A model generated the notes under the pieces. It worked only from the letters and a program-made list of their open reading frames with translations, was not told the DNA's origin and did no database searches. A DNA stretch of 64,000 nucleotides from Rhodococcus zopfii NBRC 100606 = JCM 9919 (GTDB lineage: Bacteria > Actinomycetota > Actinomycetes > Mycobacteriales > Mycobacteriaceae). Of this stretch, positions 35,155-49,579 are shown in pieces. The stretch spans positions 58,820-122,819 of the forward strand of contig NZ_BCXI01000030.1 in the NCBI RefSeq assembly GCF_001895025.1, written 5' to 3'. How positions within the stretch are numbered: the first letter of the stretch is position 1; each line of letters begins with the position of its first letter. The translations under genes were made by a program, and so were the position numbers.

Positions 35155-35214
35155 CGCGGCCGGCTCCGGCGCGTGGCGCGGGTCGCGATGATCCCGAGGT
35201 CCGCCCACCGATAG

Positions 35215-35249
35215 GACAGCCGCATGCGTCCTGGACGCGTGCGGCTGTC
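35215..35249. terminator. Strong hairpin downstream of the DUF475 gene
   Basis: GACAGCCGCA (35215-35224) pairs with TGCGGCTGTC (35240-35249), and an inner GCGTCC/GGACGC pairing almost closes the loop. A TTTCT tract follows on the plus strand. It lies 24 bases after the minus-strand DUF475 stop and before the carboxylase operon, so it probably insulates the two units. Confidence 0.6.
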
Positions 35250-35272
35250 TTTCTCGTCTGCGGTTGGGTGTG

Positions 35273-36415
35273 TCAGGCGGTGGCGGGCACCTTCTGGTCG
35301 CTTCCGGCCGGCGTGTCGCCGTCCGGGTCACCGTCCGGGTCACCGTCCGGGTGGCGACGGTTGCGGACGATGCTCGTGACGAGGGCGGCGGCGATCAGGA
35401 CCACGCCGACGAGTCCGGTGACGATCTCGGAGACGTGGGTTCCGATCGAGTACATCAGGATCAGCGCGAGCGCGCCGATCGCCCAGTGGGCGCCGTGCTC
35501 GAGGTACACGTACTCCGACAGGGTGCCCTGGCGGACCAGGTACACGGTGAGCGACCGGACGAACATCGCGCCGATGAACCCGAGGCCCAGGGCGATGATG
35601 ATCGGGTCCGCGGTGATCGCGAAGGCCCCGATCACACCGTCGAAGGAGAACGACGCGTCGAGCACTTCGAGGTAGAGGAACAGGAAGAACCCCGCCTTAC
35701 CGGTGGCCTTCGCGAGTTCGGTCGGCCCGGTGCGCCGCGAGTCGTCGGATTCTTCCTCGACGTTGAACAGTTCGCCGAGGCCGTTGACGGCGATGTAGGT
35801 GATCATGCCGAGCGCGCCGGCGATCATGACCGTCGATGTCTTGTCCTCGGGGGCGATGAACACCGCGGTGACGATGAGCAGGGTGGTCGCGACGACGACC
35901 TCGAGCTGGTCGAGCTTGCCGACACGGGCGAGGGGTCGTTCGATCCAGCTCAGCCAGGTGATCTCCTTCTCCTCGAGGATGAATCCGAGGAAGAGCATCA
36001 GCAGGAACATGCCGCCGAACGCCGCGATCTGCGGGTGCGCGTCGGTGATCAGCGTTTCGTAGCTGGGGCTGCCGTCCGGGAAGTAGGCGCCGCCGTCGGC
36101 GGGCGGGTTGAGTGCCAGGTCGAGCGCTTCGACCGGGCCGAGCCCGGATGCGAGCCACACGATCGCCAGCGGGAACACCAGGCGCATGCCGAACACGGCG
36201 ATGAGGACGCCGACGGTGAGGAATATCTTCTGCCAGAACTCGCTCATCCGCTGCAGGACCGTCGCGTTGATGACCGCGTTGTCGAACGAGAGGGACACCT
36301 CGAGGATGCCGAGGATCGCGCAGAGCAGCAGCGCCTGGGGGCCGCCGTAGAGGAAGGCGACCACCAGGGCGGCGACGGAGACGGCGAACGAGACGCCGAA
36401 AATGCGGAAGATCAT
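35273..36415 (-). CDS. DUF475/TerC-superfamily integral membrane protein
   Basis: A 380-residue protein with about nine membrane helices. The TerC-like acidic motif EVSLSFDNAVINA (about residue 38) recurs as EVLDASFSFDGVIGAF (about residue 253), suggesting an internal duplication with metal-coordinating aspartates in the membrane. TerC-type proteins are linked to tellurite resistance and metal (manganese or calcium) export. The C-terminal tail carries three HPDGDPDGD-like repeats encoded by a 12-base tandem repeat. Its start overlaps the terD stop by one base (TGATG), so both are translated together. Confidence 0.8.
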   Translation of the reverse strand: MIFRIFGVSFAVSVAALVVAFLYGGPQALLLCAILGILEVSLSFDNAVINATVLQRMSEFWQKIFLTVGVLIAVFGMRLVFPLAIVWLASGLGPVEALDLALNPPADGGAYFPDGSPSYETLITDAHPQIAAFGGMFLLMLFLGFILEEKEITWLSWIERPLARVGKLDQLEVVVATTLLIVTAVFIAPEDKTSTVMIAGALGMITYIAVNGLGELFNVEEESDDSRRTGPTELAKATGKAGFFLFLYLEVLDASFSFDGVIGAFAITADPIIIALGLGFIGAMFVRSLTVYLVRQGTLSEYVYLEHGAHWAIGALALILMYSIGTHVSEIVTGLVGVVLIAAALVTSIVRNRRHPDGDPDGDPDGDTPAGSDQKVPATA

Positions 36416-36990
36416 CAGACGTTGACGCCGTAGTCGCGGGCGATGCCGGTGAGCCCGGACGCGTAGCCCTGGCCGATGGCGCGGAACTTCCATTCGCCGC
36501 CGTGCCGGTAGACCTCGCCGAAGATCATCGCGGTTTCGGTGGAGGCATCCTCGGAGAGGTCGTAGCGGGCGAGTTCGACGCCGGTGTTGCGGTCGACGAC
36601 GCGGATGAAGGCATTGACGACCTGGCCGAACGACTGTCCGCGTTCGATCGCCTCGTGGATCGAGACGGGGAAGAAGATGTTGGTGACGCGAGGATCGAGC
36701 GCGACGAGGTCGATGTCGATCGATTCGTCGTCGCCGTCGCCTTCACCCGTGAGGTTGTCGCCGGCGTGTTCGACGGCGCCGTCGGGCGAGCGCAGGTTGT
36801 TGTAGAACACGAAGTGATGGTCGGACAGGACGCGCCGGTCCTGTCCGGTGAGCAGCGCCGAAGCGTCCAGGTCATAGGCGGCGCCCGTCGTGGTCCGCTG
36901 GTCCCAGCCCAGGCCGACGGTGATCGCGGTGAGGTTGGCGGTCTGTTTGGACAGCGAAACGTTGCCGCCCTTGGCCAGGGATACGCTCAT
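36415..36990 (-). CDS. terD: TerD-family stress protein
   Basis: A 191-residue calcium-binding TerD protein: [42 protein letters not shown] and the acidic [11 protein letters not shown] loop. Length is exactly that of canonical TerD. TerD proteins act with TerC-type membrane proteins in tellurite and membrane-stress responses; aspartates in DLDAS and GDDESID are likely calcium ligands. AGGAGTGCACAG precedes the ATG. It is immediately upstream of, and coupled to, the DUF475 gene. Confidence 0.9.
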   Translation of the reverse strand: MSVSLAKGGNVSLSKQTANLTAITVGLGWDQRTTTGAAYDLDASALLTGQDRRVLSDHHFVFYNNLRSPDGAVEHAGDNLTGEGDGDDESIDIDLVALDPRVTNIFFPVSIHEAIERGQSFGQVVNAFIRVVDRNTGVELARYDLSEDASTETAMIFGEVYRHGGEWKFRAIGQGYASGLTGIARDYGVNV

Positions 36991-37054
36991 CTGTGCACTC
37001 CTTCGTGATTGGATACTTCGAAACTGTTGTGGCCGTATTCTTTTCGACCGAAGG

Positions 37055-37381
37055 TCATCTGGAGCAGGGGGGCCACTTCAGGCCGAATCGGTGGGCACGG
37101 CCGGCCGCGTCGTCCAACGCGACGGCGACCGTGAGCTTCCCGATGGCCGGCCGAATCCGGTTCAGGTCCACCGTGATTCGGCCCGGGCTGTCCAGTCGCA
37201 CCGCGTCCTCGCGGGACATGGGCCGGTTGAAGAACACGAAGTCGTCGTCGGCCCGGACCCGATGCGAGTCGTCGAACCGGAAGGCCATCGGGTCGACCGA
37301 GCCGGGCCGGACCCCGGACACCGACAGGGCGAGGCGACCGCCGTCGATAGCGGTGTTGGCACCGCGCGTCAGTTCGGACAT
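37055..37381 (-). CDS. Truncated TerD-domain protein
   Basis: A 108-residue protein corresponding to only the first half of a TerD domain: [52 protein letters not shown]. Full members run to about 180-190 residues and continue with a SxGxVxxPxI-type second half, which is missing here; after [23 protein letters not shown] the frame stops 64 bases before terD. It could be a decaying copy or a genuine short form. It is on the same strand and just upstream of terD. Confidence 0.6.
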   Translation of the reverse strand: MSELTRGANTAIDGGRLALSVSGVRPGSVDPMAFRFDDSHRVRADDDFVFFNRPMSREDAVRLDSPGRITVDLNRIRPAIGKLTVAVALDDAAGRAHRFGLKWPPCSR

Positions 37382-37491
37382 TTCGTTCCCGCGACCTCCT
37401 GGTCGAATCTACACAGTTCCACCGAACCACGCGATCGGTTGATCGCCGCTTCGGCCGGCACTGTTAGCGGCAACAAGAACCTACCCGGAGA

Positions 37492-38391
37492 TCACGGCAC
37501 CCGCGTCCGCACGATCATGCGCACCAACTCACCCGCCGGGCCGGCCAGAGCACGCGGCGGGCGCCACACCGCGCGCAGCGTGCGGGCCAGGTCCAAGCCC
37601 TCGACGTCGATGCTCCGCAGTTCCCCCGACGTCAGATGGTCGGCGACGGCGAGGGTGCTCAGCACCGCGGGACCGACACCGCTCAGGACACTGGTGCGCA
37701 CCGCGGCGCCGCTGCCCAGTTCGAGCAGCGGGGCGGGCCGGTCGTACTCCTCGAGTGCGAGGTCGAGGGTGCGCCGGGTACCCGAGCCCTGTTCCCGTAC
37801 CACCAGCGGGGTCGCGGCGAGTTCCGCCACGGTCACGGGGCGGCGGCGCCGTACCCACGGATGCTCCGGCGCGACGACCACCACGAGGCGGTCCCGGGCG
37901 ACCTCGACGCTGTGCAGCCCGTCCGGGACGGTGGGCCCTTCGACGAAGCCGACATGGACACGACCGTCCGCAACCGCATCGCACACCTGCATCGAGTTGT
38001 GCACCTGCAGCTGGATCTGCACGTCGTCACGCACCGCCCGGAACCGGCCCAGCCAACGCGGGATGAGGTGCTCGGCGACCGTCATGCTGGCCGCGACGGT
38101 CAGTTCGGCATGGCGTTCGACGCGCAGCGCGCCGGCGGCGTCGAGGAGCCCCCGGACGTCGGCGAGCGCCTCGCGGGCCCAGTGCGCAACGACCGTCCCT
38201 TCCGGGGTGAGGGACGATCCGGCGCGCCCGCGCCGCACCAGCCCGGCTCCGAGTTGCCGCTCGAGGCGACGCAGGGATCGGCTCGCGTTGGGTTGCGCGA
38301 TGTCCGCAGCACGGGCGGCGGCCCCGAGACTGCCGTGGTCGTCGACACCGACGAGAAGCTCGAGAGCTGCGAGGTCCGGCCATTCGGTCAT
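37492..38391 (-). CDS. LysR-family transcriptional regulator
   Basis: A 299-residue LysR protein: helix-turn-helix LAALELLVGVDDHGSLGAAA, then DIAQPNASRSLRRLERQLG, and an effector-binding domain (ELTVAASMTVAEHLIPRWLGRF, VCDAVADGRVHVGFVEGP). The start ATG 38391 lies in the centre of a perfect 20-base palindrome, pointing to autoregulation. It is divergent from the thioesterase gene. The ligand is unknown. An N-terminal in-frame extension covers the whole intergenic region and the antisense of the thioesterase and is not believable. Confidence 0.85.
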   Translation of the reverse strand: MTEWPDLAALELLVGVDDHGSLGAAARAADIAQPNASRSLRRLERQLGAGLVRRGRAGSSLTPEGTVVAHWAREALADVRGLLDAAGALRVERHAELTVAASMTVAEHLIPRWLGRFRAVRDDVQIQLQVHNSMQVCDAVADGRVHVGFVEGPTVPDGLHSVEVARDRLVVVVAPEHPWVRRRRPVTVAELAATPLVVREQGSGTRRTLDLALEEYDRPAPLLELGSGAAVRTSVLSGVGPAVLSTLAVADHLTSGELRSIDVEGLDLARTLRAVWRPPRALAGPAGELVRMIVRTRVP

Positions 38392-38400
38392 GACCGAATG
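38381..38400. promoter_or_regulatory. Perfect 20-base palindrome over the lysR start codon
   Basis: CATTCGGTCATGACCGAATG reads identically on both strands, and its centre includes the regulator's ATG. A perfect palindrome of this length is unlikely by chance. A protein binding here would block ribosome loading and transcription of lysR. Further sites may lie in the 246-base intergenic region. Confidence 0.55.
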
Positions 38401-38637
38401 ATATGCCCACGCCCATAGCGATATCGATTCGATATGAATCGATGCGGTTTCGGGGCTAGTGACGACACCCAGCCCCGGAGATCGCGTGTGCGGTGCAGGG
38501 CGCCCTGCTCGCGGCGGCGATGTTCCCGCTCGGCCGGGCGTGCGTCCGGACATGGTGCGTGGCCTCGGGGTCACGGCGATCGCGCTGACCGGTGTTCTGT
38601 TGGTCCACCGGCTCGGATAGGGGCACACTCCAGTCTC

Positions 38638-39060
38638 ATGGAAGCCCTGGATTTCGACGATGCCGCCGCCGTCCTGGCCGCGCAGCCGTTCAGCGTCCTC
38701 GTCGGCGCGAACCTGACCACCTACCTGCCGCCGCGCGCGGTCCTCGAGATTCCACTGCGACCGGAGTTGTTGCAGCAGTTCGGTTTCGTCCACGGCGGCG
38801 TGCTGTCGTATGCGGCGGACAACGCGATCACGTTCGCCGCGGGGACGGTTCTCGGCCCGTCGATCGTCACCACCGGTTTCACGATCGACTACCTGCGGCC
38901 CGCCGCAGGCGTTCTGCTGCGCGCCGAGGCTGCGGTCGTCGAATCGACGAAACGGCAGGCGCTGTGCCGGTGCGAGATCATCGCGGTCGCCGAGGACGGA
39001 ACCGAGAAGGTGTGCGCGGCCGCGCAGGGCAGCGCCCGGCTGATCGACCTGTCGCGCTAA
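38638..39060 (+). CDS. PaaI-type hotdog-fold thioesterase
   Basis: A 140-residue hotdog protein with the core motif FGFVHGGVLSYAADNAITFAA (about residue 44), which contains the HGG catalytic turn, and a closing FTIDYLRPAAGVLLRAEA. It would hydrolyse an acyl- or aryl-CoA thioester. The stop codon overlaps that of a convergent DUF202 gene by two bases. Divergent from the lysR gene, so regulation by it is possible. Confidence 0.82.
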   Translation: MEALDFDDAAAVLAAQPFSVLVGANLTTYLPPRAVLEIPLRPELLQQFGFVHGGVLSYAADNAITFAAGTVLGPSIVTTGFTIDYLRPAAGVLLRAEAAVVESTKRQALCRCEIIAVAEDGTEKVCAAAQGSARLIDLSR

Positions 39061-39383
39061 CTGCTGGTCACGATCAGGACCACCGAGGCGAGCGCGAGCA
39101 CCGCGACCGCCGCGGTGACCACGACGTTGCGCCACCAGTGCTGCGCGGCCGTCCCGGCGGCGAAGCGCCGGACCCGCGCACGGTGGCCGCGTCCGGCGGT
39201 GAGCAGCAGATACAGCGCCGGAGCCAGGCACAGCAGCCCGATCACCACGACCACGATGCCCGGTCCCGGTGCGAATCGCATGAATCCGAGCGCGACCGCA
39301 CCGAGCACGGCAGCCGTGCGCAGCCAGGCGAGGCTGGTGCGTTCGGGCTGCAGCCCGGGATCGCCGTGGGTCGGCGGCGTCAT
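39057..39383 (-). CDS. DUF202 membrane protein (downstream copy)
   Basis: A 108-residue YidH/DUF202-like protein with ERTSLAWLRTAAVLGAVALGFMRF near the start and three membrane helices. The family has no known function. It overlaps the upstream DUF202 gene by four bases and ends in a tail-to-tail overlap with the thioesterase gene. Confidence 0.8.
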   Translation of the reverse strand: MTPPTHGDPGLQPERTSLAWLRTAAVLGAVALGFMRFAPGPGIVVVVIGLLCLAPALYLLLTAGRGHRARVRRFAAGTAAQHWWRNVVVTAAVAVLALASVVLIVTSS

Positions 39384-39748
39384 ACGAGGATCGCCACGGC
39401 CAGCACCACCGCCGCGACCGCGAGCAGTCCCGCCAGCAGGAACGCCGCCCACGGCGGTGACAGAGGGCGTTCGGTGCGCATGGCTTCCTCGACGCGCACC
39501 CAGCGGATCAGCGCGCTGATCACCAGAATTGCGGCGAACACCAGCAGCATGCAGGACACGCCCGTACGCACCGCGGGACCCACCACGTCGCCGCCGAACG
39601 TCTCGAGGGCGACCGCGGCCGCGACGATGCCGAGCGACGTGCGGATCCACGCGAGGAACGTGCGTTCGTTGGCGAGAGTGAAGCGCGCATCGGGTTCGGT
39701 TCCCTCCCGCAGCGCTCGCGGTCGCCAGTTCCGTCCAGGTGTCGTCAC
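39380..39748 (-). CDS. DUF202 membrane protein (upstream copy)
   Basis: A 122-residue protein with the defining NERTFLAWIRTSLGIVAAAVAL segment and three helices. The DUF202 pair is a frequent arrangement: two different copies side by side. GTG 39748 starts it; ATG of the second copy overlaps its stop. The Rieske gene ends 65 bases upstream on the same strand. Confidence 0.8.
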   Translation of the reverse strand: MTTPGRNWRPRALREGTEPDARFTLANERTFLAWIRTSLGIVAAAVALETFGGDVVGPAVRTGVSCMLLVFAAILVISALIRWVRVEEAMRTERPLSPPWAAFLLAGLLAVAAVVLAVAILV

Positions 39749-39813
39749 AGCTACGAACAGTAGCGGCGGCAGCGCTCCATGGTGGCGCGATGGTTCAGGC
39801 TGCGAGAACGCGG

Positions 39814-40290
39814 TCAGCCTACGACGAGGTCGGTACCGCGTGCCTCGACGGAGCGCGCCTTCAAGGGCCGCTTCGCGGGACCCTGCGCGACCGTGCCGTC
39901 GAGCCGGAATCGGCTTCCGTGGCAGTTGCAGACGATTTCGTCGCCCTCGACGCCGCTGATGTTGCAGCCGGAATGGGTACAGATCGCGACGAACGCACGG
40001 AAGTCGCCGGCGACCGGCTGCGACACGACCAGGCGCTTGTCTTCGATCATCACCGCACCACCCACCGGCACGTCCGAGACGGCGGCGACCACCTCCGCGT
40101 CCGGTCCGGGCGGCGCGGTCGTGGTCGCGGCGAGGTCCCCGTCGGCTGTCCCCGCCTCGGAACCCCCGTCGGTCGAGGCACCGCACGCGGTGAGCGCCGC
40201 GGTCGCCGCGACAGCACCGACACCGCCGAGCAGTGCCCGGCGGGGCAGGGCGGTCGATGTTGCCTGTGTTTCCGATGCCGCGGTGTTCAT
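39814..40290 (-). CDS. Exported Rieske [2Fe-2S] protein
   Basis: A 158-residue protein with a twin-arginine-like signal (LPRRALLGGVGAVAATAALTAC) that also fits a lipobox, LTAC, so it may be exported folded and lipid-anchored. The C-terminal Rieske domain has both iron-sulfur boxes: CTHSGC (about residue 104) and CNCHGSRF (about residue 121). A serine/threonine-rich linker precedes it. Such orphan Rieske proteins lack neighbouring cytochrome genes and the partner is unknown. Four cluster ligands (two Cys, two His) are intact. Confidence 0.83.
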   Translation of the reverse strand: MNTAASETQATSTALPRRALLGGVGAVAATAALTACGASTDGGSEAGTADGDLAATTTAPPGPDAEVVAAVSDVPVGGAVMIEDKRLVVSQPVAGDFRAFVAICTHSGCNISGVEGDEIVCNCHGSRFRLDGTVAQGPAKRPLKARSVEARGTDLVVG

Positions 40291-40405
40291 TCGCGTATCC
40301 GTTCCGGTCGCTGTGGTGTGCGTCGAAGAGCCTAGCGACGACGCCGGGCGCGGGCAGCGACGTGCGTCACGGCCCGCGCCCGGCGGTGTCGTCAGGATCC
40401 GGTGA

Positions 40406-41956
40406 TCAGTGCATCACGGCCGGGGTGCTCTCGGCCGGAAGCTCGGCGCGCTTACGGGGCAGGAACGCGGCCGGGATCAGCGCGAGCACCATGACGCACG
40501 TCGCGACGAGGAACGTGGTCCCGAATGCGTCGGCGAGCGAGGACAGCAGCGACTGCTGCACCTCCGGGGGGAGCTGCGCGACCATGTCGGCGTCGGGTGT
40601 CGCGGCGCCCTCGGGGGCGCCGGGCGGGGTGACCATCTGGCTGGTGAGGATCACCGACATCGTGGCTGTGCCGATCGAACCGGCGACCTGCTGCACGATG
40701 TTCATCAGCGTCGACCCGCGCGCGATGCTCTGGTCGGTGAGGGTCTGCAGTGCCGCGGTCATCGTCGGCATCATGGTGCAGCCCATGCCCATACCCATCA
40801 CGAACAGAGCACCGAGCAGCAGCCCGTACGACGTGTCGACACCGACCTGGGTGAACACGGCCATGCCGGCGGTGATGAGCGTCAGGCCGACCATGACGAT
40901 CTTGCCGGGACCGATGCGGTCGACGAGCTGGCCGGCGATCGGCATCGTCAGCATGGCGCCGAGGCCCTGCGGGGCGAGCAGCAGACCGGCCGACAAGGTG
41001 GTCTCACCGCGCACCTGCAGGAAGTAGCTGGGGAACAACAGGCCGGCACCGAAGAAACCGATGGCGAACACCGACATGGTGAGCACCGCGAAGGTGAGCT
41101 GCCGGTTGCGGAACAGATACAGGTCGACCAGCGCATTCTGCGCCCGGAGGGCGTGGAACACGAACGCGGTGATCAGCGCGAGGCCGATGAGACCGTTGAC
41201 GAGAACGCGTGCGGACGCGATGGTCCCGACTTCGGGAATCGACGAGACACCGAACAGGAACAGTGCCAGGCCGGGCGACAGCAGCAGCATGCCGATGAAG
41301 TCGAACGACTCGGACTTGCTGGGCTGGTCCTTGGGCAGCACAACGAACGCGGTGATGAGCGCGACGATGCCGATCGGCAGGTTGATGAGGAAGATCCAGT
41401 GCCAGCTCGCGGACTCGATCAGCCAGCCACCGAGGATGGGTCCGCCGATGGGGCCGAGCAGCATCGGGATGCCGAGCACGGCCATCACGCGCCCGACGCG
41501 GTGCGGTCCGGCCGCGCGGGTCATGATCGTCATACCGAGCGGCATGAGCATGCCGCCGCCGAGACCCTGCACCACACGGAACGCGATCAGCGACGAGATG
41601 TCCCACGCCATGCTGCACAGCACCGAACCGGCGACGAACAGCACGAGCGCGGTGAGGTACAGCCGCTTGGAACCGAAACGGTCGGCGGCCCAGCCGGTCA
41701 GTGGGATGACGCTGGCCAGCGCAAGCGTGTAGCCGGTCATCGTCCAGGCGACGGTCGCATAGCTGGCCTGGAATTCCTGCATGAACGTCGGCAGGGCGAC
41801 GGACACGACGGTGACGTCGAGGATGGACATGATGGCACCGAGGACCACCACGGAGGCGATCTTCAGTACGGCAGCGTCGAGTTTGCCGTCGGACGCGGCA
41901 GCGTCGAGTTTGCCGTCGGACGCGGCAGCGTTCGGACCCTCGGATGGGGCTGTCAT
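40406..41956 (-). CDS. MFS drug exporter (DHA2/EmrB-QacA family)
   Basis: A 516-residue transporter with about 14 membrane helices. Motifs typical of this family are DVTVVSVALPTF near the start, GWAADRFGSKRLY (motif A) and GPIGGPILGGWL (the antiporter motif). Drug/proton antiport at the plasma membrane is the expected role, though specificity is unknown. The N-terminus contains a nine-residue tandem duplication (AASDGKLDA twice), exactly encoded by a 27-base repeat. The fprB gene ends 218 bases upstream on the same strand. Confidence 0.87.
   Translation of the reverse strand: MTAPSEGPNAAASDGKLDAAASDGKLDAAVLKIASVVVLGAIMSILDVTVVSVALPTFMQEFQASYATVAWTMTGYTLALASVIPLTGWAADRFGSKRLYLTALVLFVAGSVLCSMAWDISSLIAFRVVQGLGGGMLMPLGMTIMTRAAGPHRVGRVMAVLGIPMLLGPIGGPILGGWLIESASWHWIFLINLPIGIVALITAFVVLPKDQPSKSESFDFIGMLLLSPGLALFLFGVSSIPEVGTIASARVLVNGLIGLALITAFVFHALRAQNALVDLYLFRNRQLTFAVLTMSVFAIGFFGAGLLFPSYFLQVRGETTLSAGLLLAPQGLGAMLTMPIAGQLVDRIGPGKIVMVGLTLITAGMAVFTQVGVDTSYGLLLGALFVMGMGMGCTMMPTMTAALQTLTDQSIARGSTLMNIVQQVAGSIGTATMSVILTSQMVTPPGAPEGAATPDADMVAQLPPEVQQSLLSSLADAFGTTFLVATCVMVLALIPAAFLPRKRAELPAESTPAVMH
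41871..41924 (-). repeat. 27-base perfect tandem duplication in the exporter N-terminus
   Basis: The 27-base unit at 41871-41897 is repeated exactly at 41898-41924, in frame, giving AASDGKLDA twice. It falls in the polar cytoplasmic tail before the first helix, so it should be tolerated. Exact identity suggests a recent slippage event and possible length variation among strains. Confidence 0.85.
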
Positions 41957-42174
41957 GGATGTTTCTCCTCGTCGCTGGTGGGACGGCGCACGCCCACCCG
42001 CGCCGAGGAGGACGCCGGAGATGCGCGTGGTGTTTCGTCAGCGAAGAACCGGGGCGGTGCCGATCTTCCCGGATCGTAGCGACTGTCCCCGACAGACCCC
42101 AACCGAGTTGCTCACCCCCGTGTGTCCTTTTGGCTGTTCAGGGGGCCCGAAAGACCCACCGGGAGCGATCTACG

Positions 42175-43857
<1,683 letters not shown>

Positions 43858-43903
43858 GGTCTGGGTCCTCGGGGCGCCGGGCGGCACAACCGGCCGCATT
43901 TCA

Positions 43904-43920
43904 TGTGACACTGCGTAACA
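43904..43920. promoter_or_regulatory. Inverted-repeat operator candidate in the fprB/thioesterase intergenic region
   Basis: TGTGACACTGCGTAACA is an imperfect inverted repeat (TGTGAC against TGTTAC) with a five-base centre, in the 169-base gap between two divergent genes. The arms resemble operators of TetR- or CRP-type regulators, though spacing differs from the CRP consensus. Binding protein unknown. Confidence 0.35.
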
Positions 43921-44026
43921 GTTAAATGAGACTGTAGTCGCCACCGCACGAAGACCGCAAGACGCACTGCGCACGACAACCGTTGCTGCGAGAATCGGGC
44001 GATCCACGAACACGAGGGGGCATGGG

Positions 44027-44887
44027 ATGGGGACCGACACGACTGCCACACCGCGCTGGACACAGCCGCTGTGCGAACTACCTGCGAACGCGTCTCCGTA
44101 CACCACCGAACGCACCGTCCGAACCGGCGACGTCGACAACAACCAGAGACTGCGGCTCGACGGCATCGCCCGGTATCTCCAGGACATCGGCACCGACAAT
44201 CTCGCCGCCGTCGACGCGACCCGCACCGATCCGCTGTGGATCGTCCGCCGCACCGTCATCGACGTGCATCGCCCGGCGCGGTATCCCCAGCAGCTGCGTC
44301 TGCGCCGCTGGTGCGACGCCCTGTCCACCCGATGGGCGAACGTCCGCGTGCGGATGGACGGGGTCGAGCCCGACGGCGAGGGCTCACTCATCGAGACCGC
44401 GGGATTCTGGATCGACATCAGCCCGACCAGCGGCACACCCACCCGCATCAGCGACCCGCTGTTCGAGCACATGTCGAGGCACGCCCACGACACCCGGCTC
44501 CGGTGGCACGCCTGGCTCTCCCCCGACCCCACCGACGCGGACCACACCGCGACACCGTTCCCGCTGCGGGTCACCGACATCGACCCGTTCGACCACGTCA
44601 ACAATGCGACCTACTGGCACGGCGTCGAGGAACACCTCGCCGAGCGCGGCGACCTGCAGGAAGGTCCATATCGCGCGATCGTCGAACACCTGCGGCCCGT
44701 CGTCGCGGGCGACGACCTGACCATCCGCGCCCACCATGAGCCCGACGCTCTCTCGCTCTGGTTCACCGTCGACGACCAGGTCCGGGCCGTCGCAAGGGTC
44801 GCGCGATCCACGACGTCGACACCCGGCAGATCCGACATCGGCGCTCCGGCCGCCGACGAACCCGAGCACTTACGGTGGGACGCATGA
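44027..44887 (+). CDS. Acyl-ACP thioesterase-like protein
   Basis: A 286-residue double hotdog protein of the FatA/acyl-ACP thioesterase family: TVRTGDVDNNQRLRLDGIARYLQDI near residue 30, and a second half with PLRVTDIDPFDHVNNATYWHGVEE (about residue 182), the NxxY/HVNNxxYW motif that holds the thioester. It would release free fatty acids from acyl-ACP or acyl-CoA. ATG 44027 follows GGGGGCATGGG. The stop overlaps the SixA-like start by four bases. Confidence 0.82.
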   Translation: MGTDTTATPRWTQPLCELPANASPYTTERTVRTGDVDNNQRLRLDGIARYLQDIGTDNLAAVDATRTDPLWIVRRTVIDVHRPARYPQQLRLRRWCDALSTRWANVRVRMDGVEPDGEGSLIETAGFWIDISPTSGTPTRISDPLFEHMSRHAHDTRLRWHAWLSPDPTDADHTATPFPLRVTDIDPFDHVNNATYWHGVEEHLAERGDLQEGPYRAIVEHLRPVVAGDDLTIRAHHEPDALSLWFTVDDQVRAVARVARSTTSTPGRSDIGAPAADEPEHLRWDA

Positions 44888-45375
44888 CCCGTACCCTGAT
44901 GCTGCTGCGCCACGGCAAGTCCGCCTACCCGGACGGCGTCGCCGACCACGAGCGTCCCCTGGCCCCGCGCGGACGACGAGAAGCCGGGCTCGCCGGCCGG
45001 TGGCTCCGGGCCAATCAGCCGCCGATCGACGCGGTTCTGTGCTCCACGGCCGTGCGCACCCGCAAGACGCTCGCCGAAGCAGCGATCGAGGCACCGGTCG
45101 ACTACCGGGACGATCTGTACGACACGACCCCGGACATCCTCGTCGGTGCGATCCGCGCAGTCCGCGACGACGTGACGACACTGCTGGTCGTCGGCCACGA
45201 ACCGAGCCTGTCGCGGACGGCGCTGCTCCTCGCCCCCGATCACGACAGCGAGGCCGCGCACCAACTCGCCGAGAAGTTCCCGACGTCCGCGGTTGCGGTG
45301 CTGACCGTCCGCGGAGCCTGGCACGAACTCGAGGCCGGCCGCGCCGAGCTCACGGATTTTCATATACCGAGGTAG
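44884..45375 (+). CDS. SixA-like histidine phosphatase
   Basis: A 163-residue member of the histidine phosphatase superfamily. The catalytic RHGKS box (about residue 9) and the second histidine in VVGHEPSLSR (about residue 104) are present; SixA members dephosphorylate phosphohistidine or small phosphates. Translation starts at ATG 44884 inside the previous gene's end. It is convergent with rpoC, with a terminator hairpin between. Confidence 0.83.
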   Translation: MTRTLMLLRHGKSAYPDGVADHERPLAPRGRREAGLAGRWLRANQPPIDAVLCSTAVRTRKTLAEAAIEAPVDYRDDLYDTTPDILVGAIRAVRDDVTTLLVVGHEPSLSRTALLLAPDHDSEAAHQLAEKFPTSAVAVLTVRGAWHELEAGRAELTDFHIPR

Positions 45376-45419
45376 CTGCTCGTGCGTCTTTCGGGCGCCC
45401 CCAGACGCACGGGAACACA

Positions 45420-45455
45420 AAGGTCCCGCCCCCGAAGAGAAAGGGGCGGGACCTT
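45420..45455. terminator. Bidirectional terminator between the SixA-like gene and rpoC
   Basis: A perfect 13-base-pair inverted repeat (AAGGTCCCGCCCC at 45420-45432, GGGGCGGGACCTT at 45443-45455) with a 10-base loop. It lies 18 bases after the rpoC stop and 44 bases after the SixA-like stop. On the minus strand it is followed by TTTGTGTTC. It probably ends both transcripts. Confidence 0.85.
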
Positions 45456-45473
45456 CGTGTCTACGGCAGTCGC

Positions 45474-49445
<3,972 letters not shown>

Positions 49446-49579
49446 GTAACTTCCTTTCCCCTGTGCGGGTTGTGTTGCTGCTAGTTGTCGCTATCGCTGC
49501 CGGGCCCCCGGGGAGGCGCACCGAACATCACCGCAACGGTGACGAGTTGTCCATGTGCGCCTCCCTCGGGGTCGGCTTC

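Noticed and set aside
38434..38637. Possible short coding remnant ahead of the thioesterase gene (hydrophobic end VTAIALTGVLLVHRLG)
   Set aside because: Only about 35 hydrophobic residues, no start signal and no family could be named.
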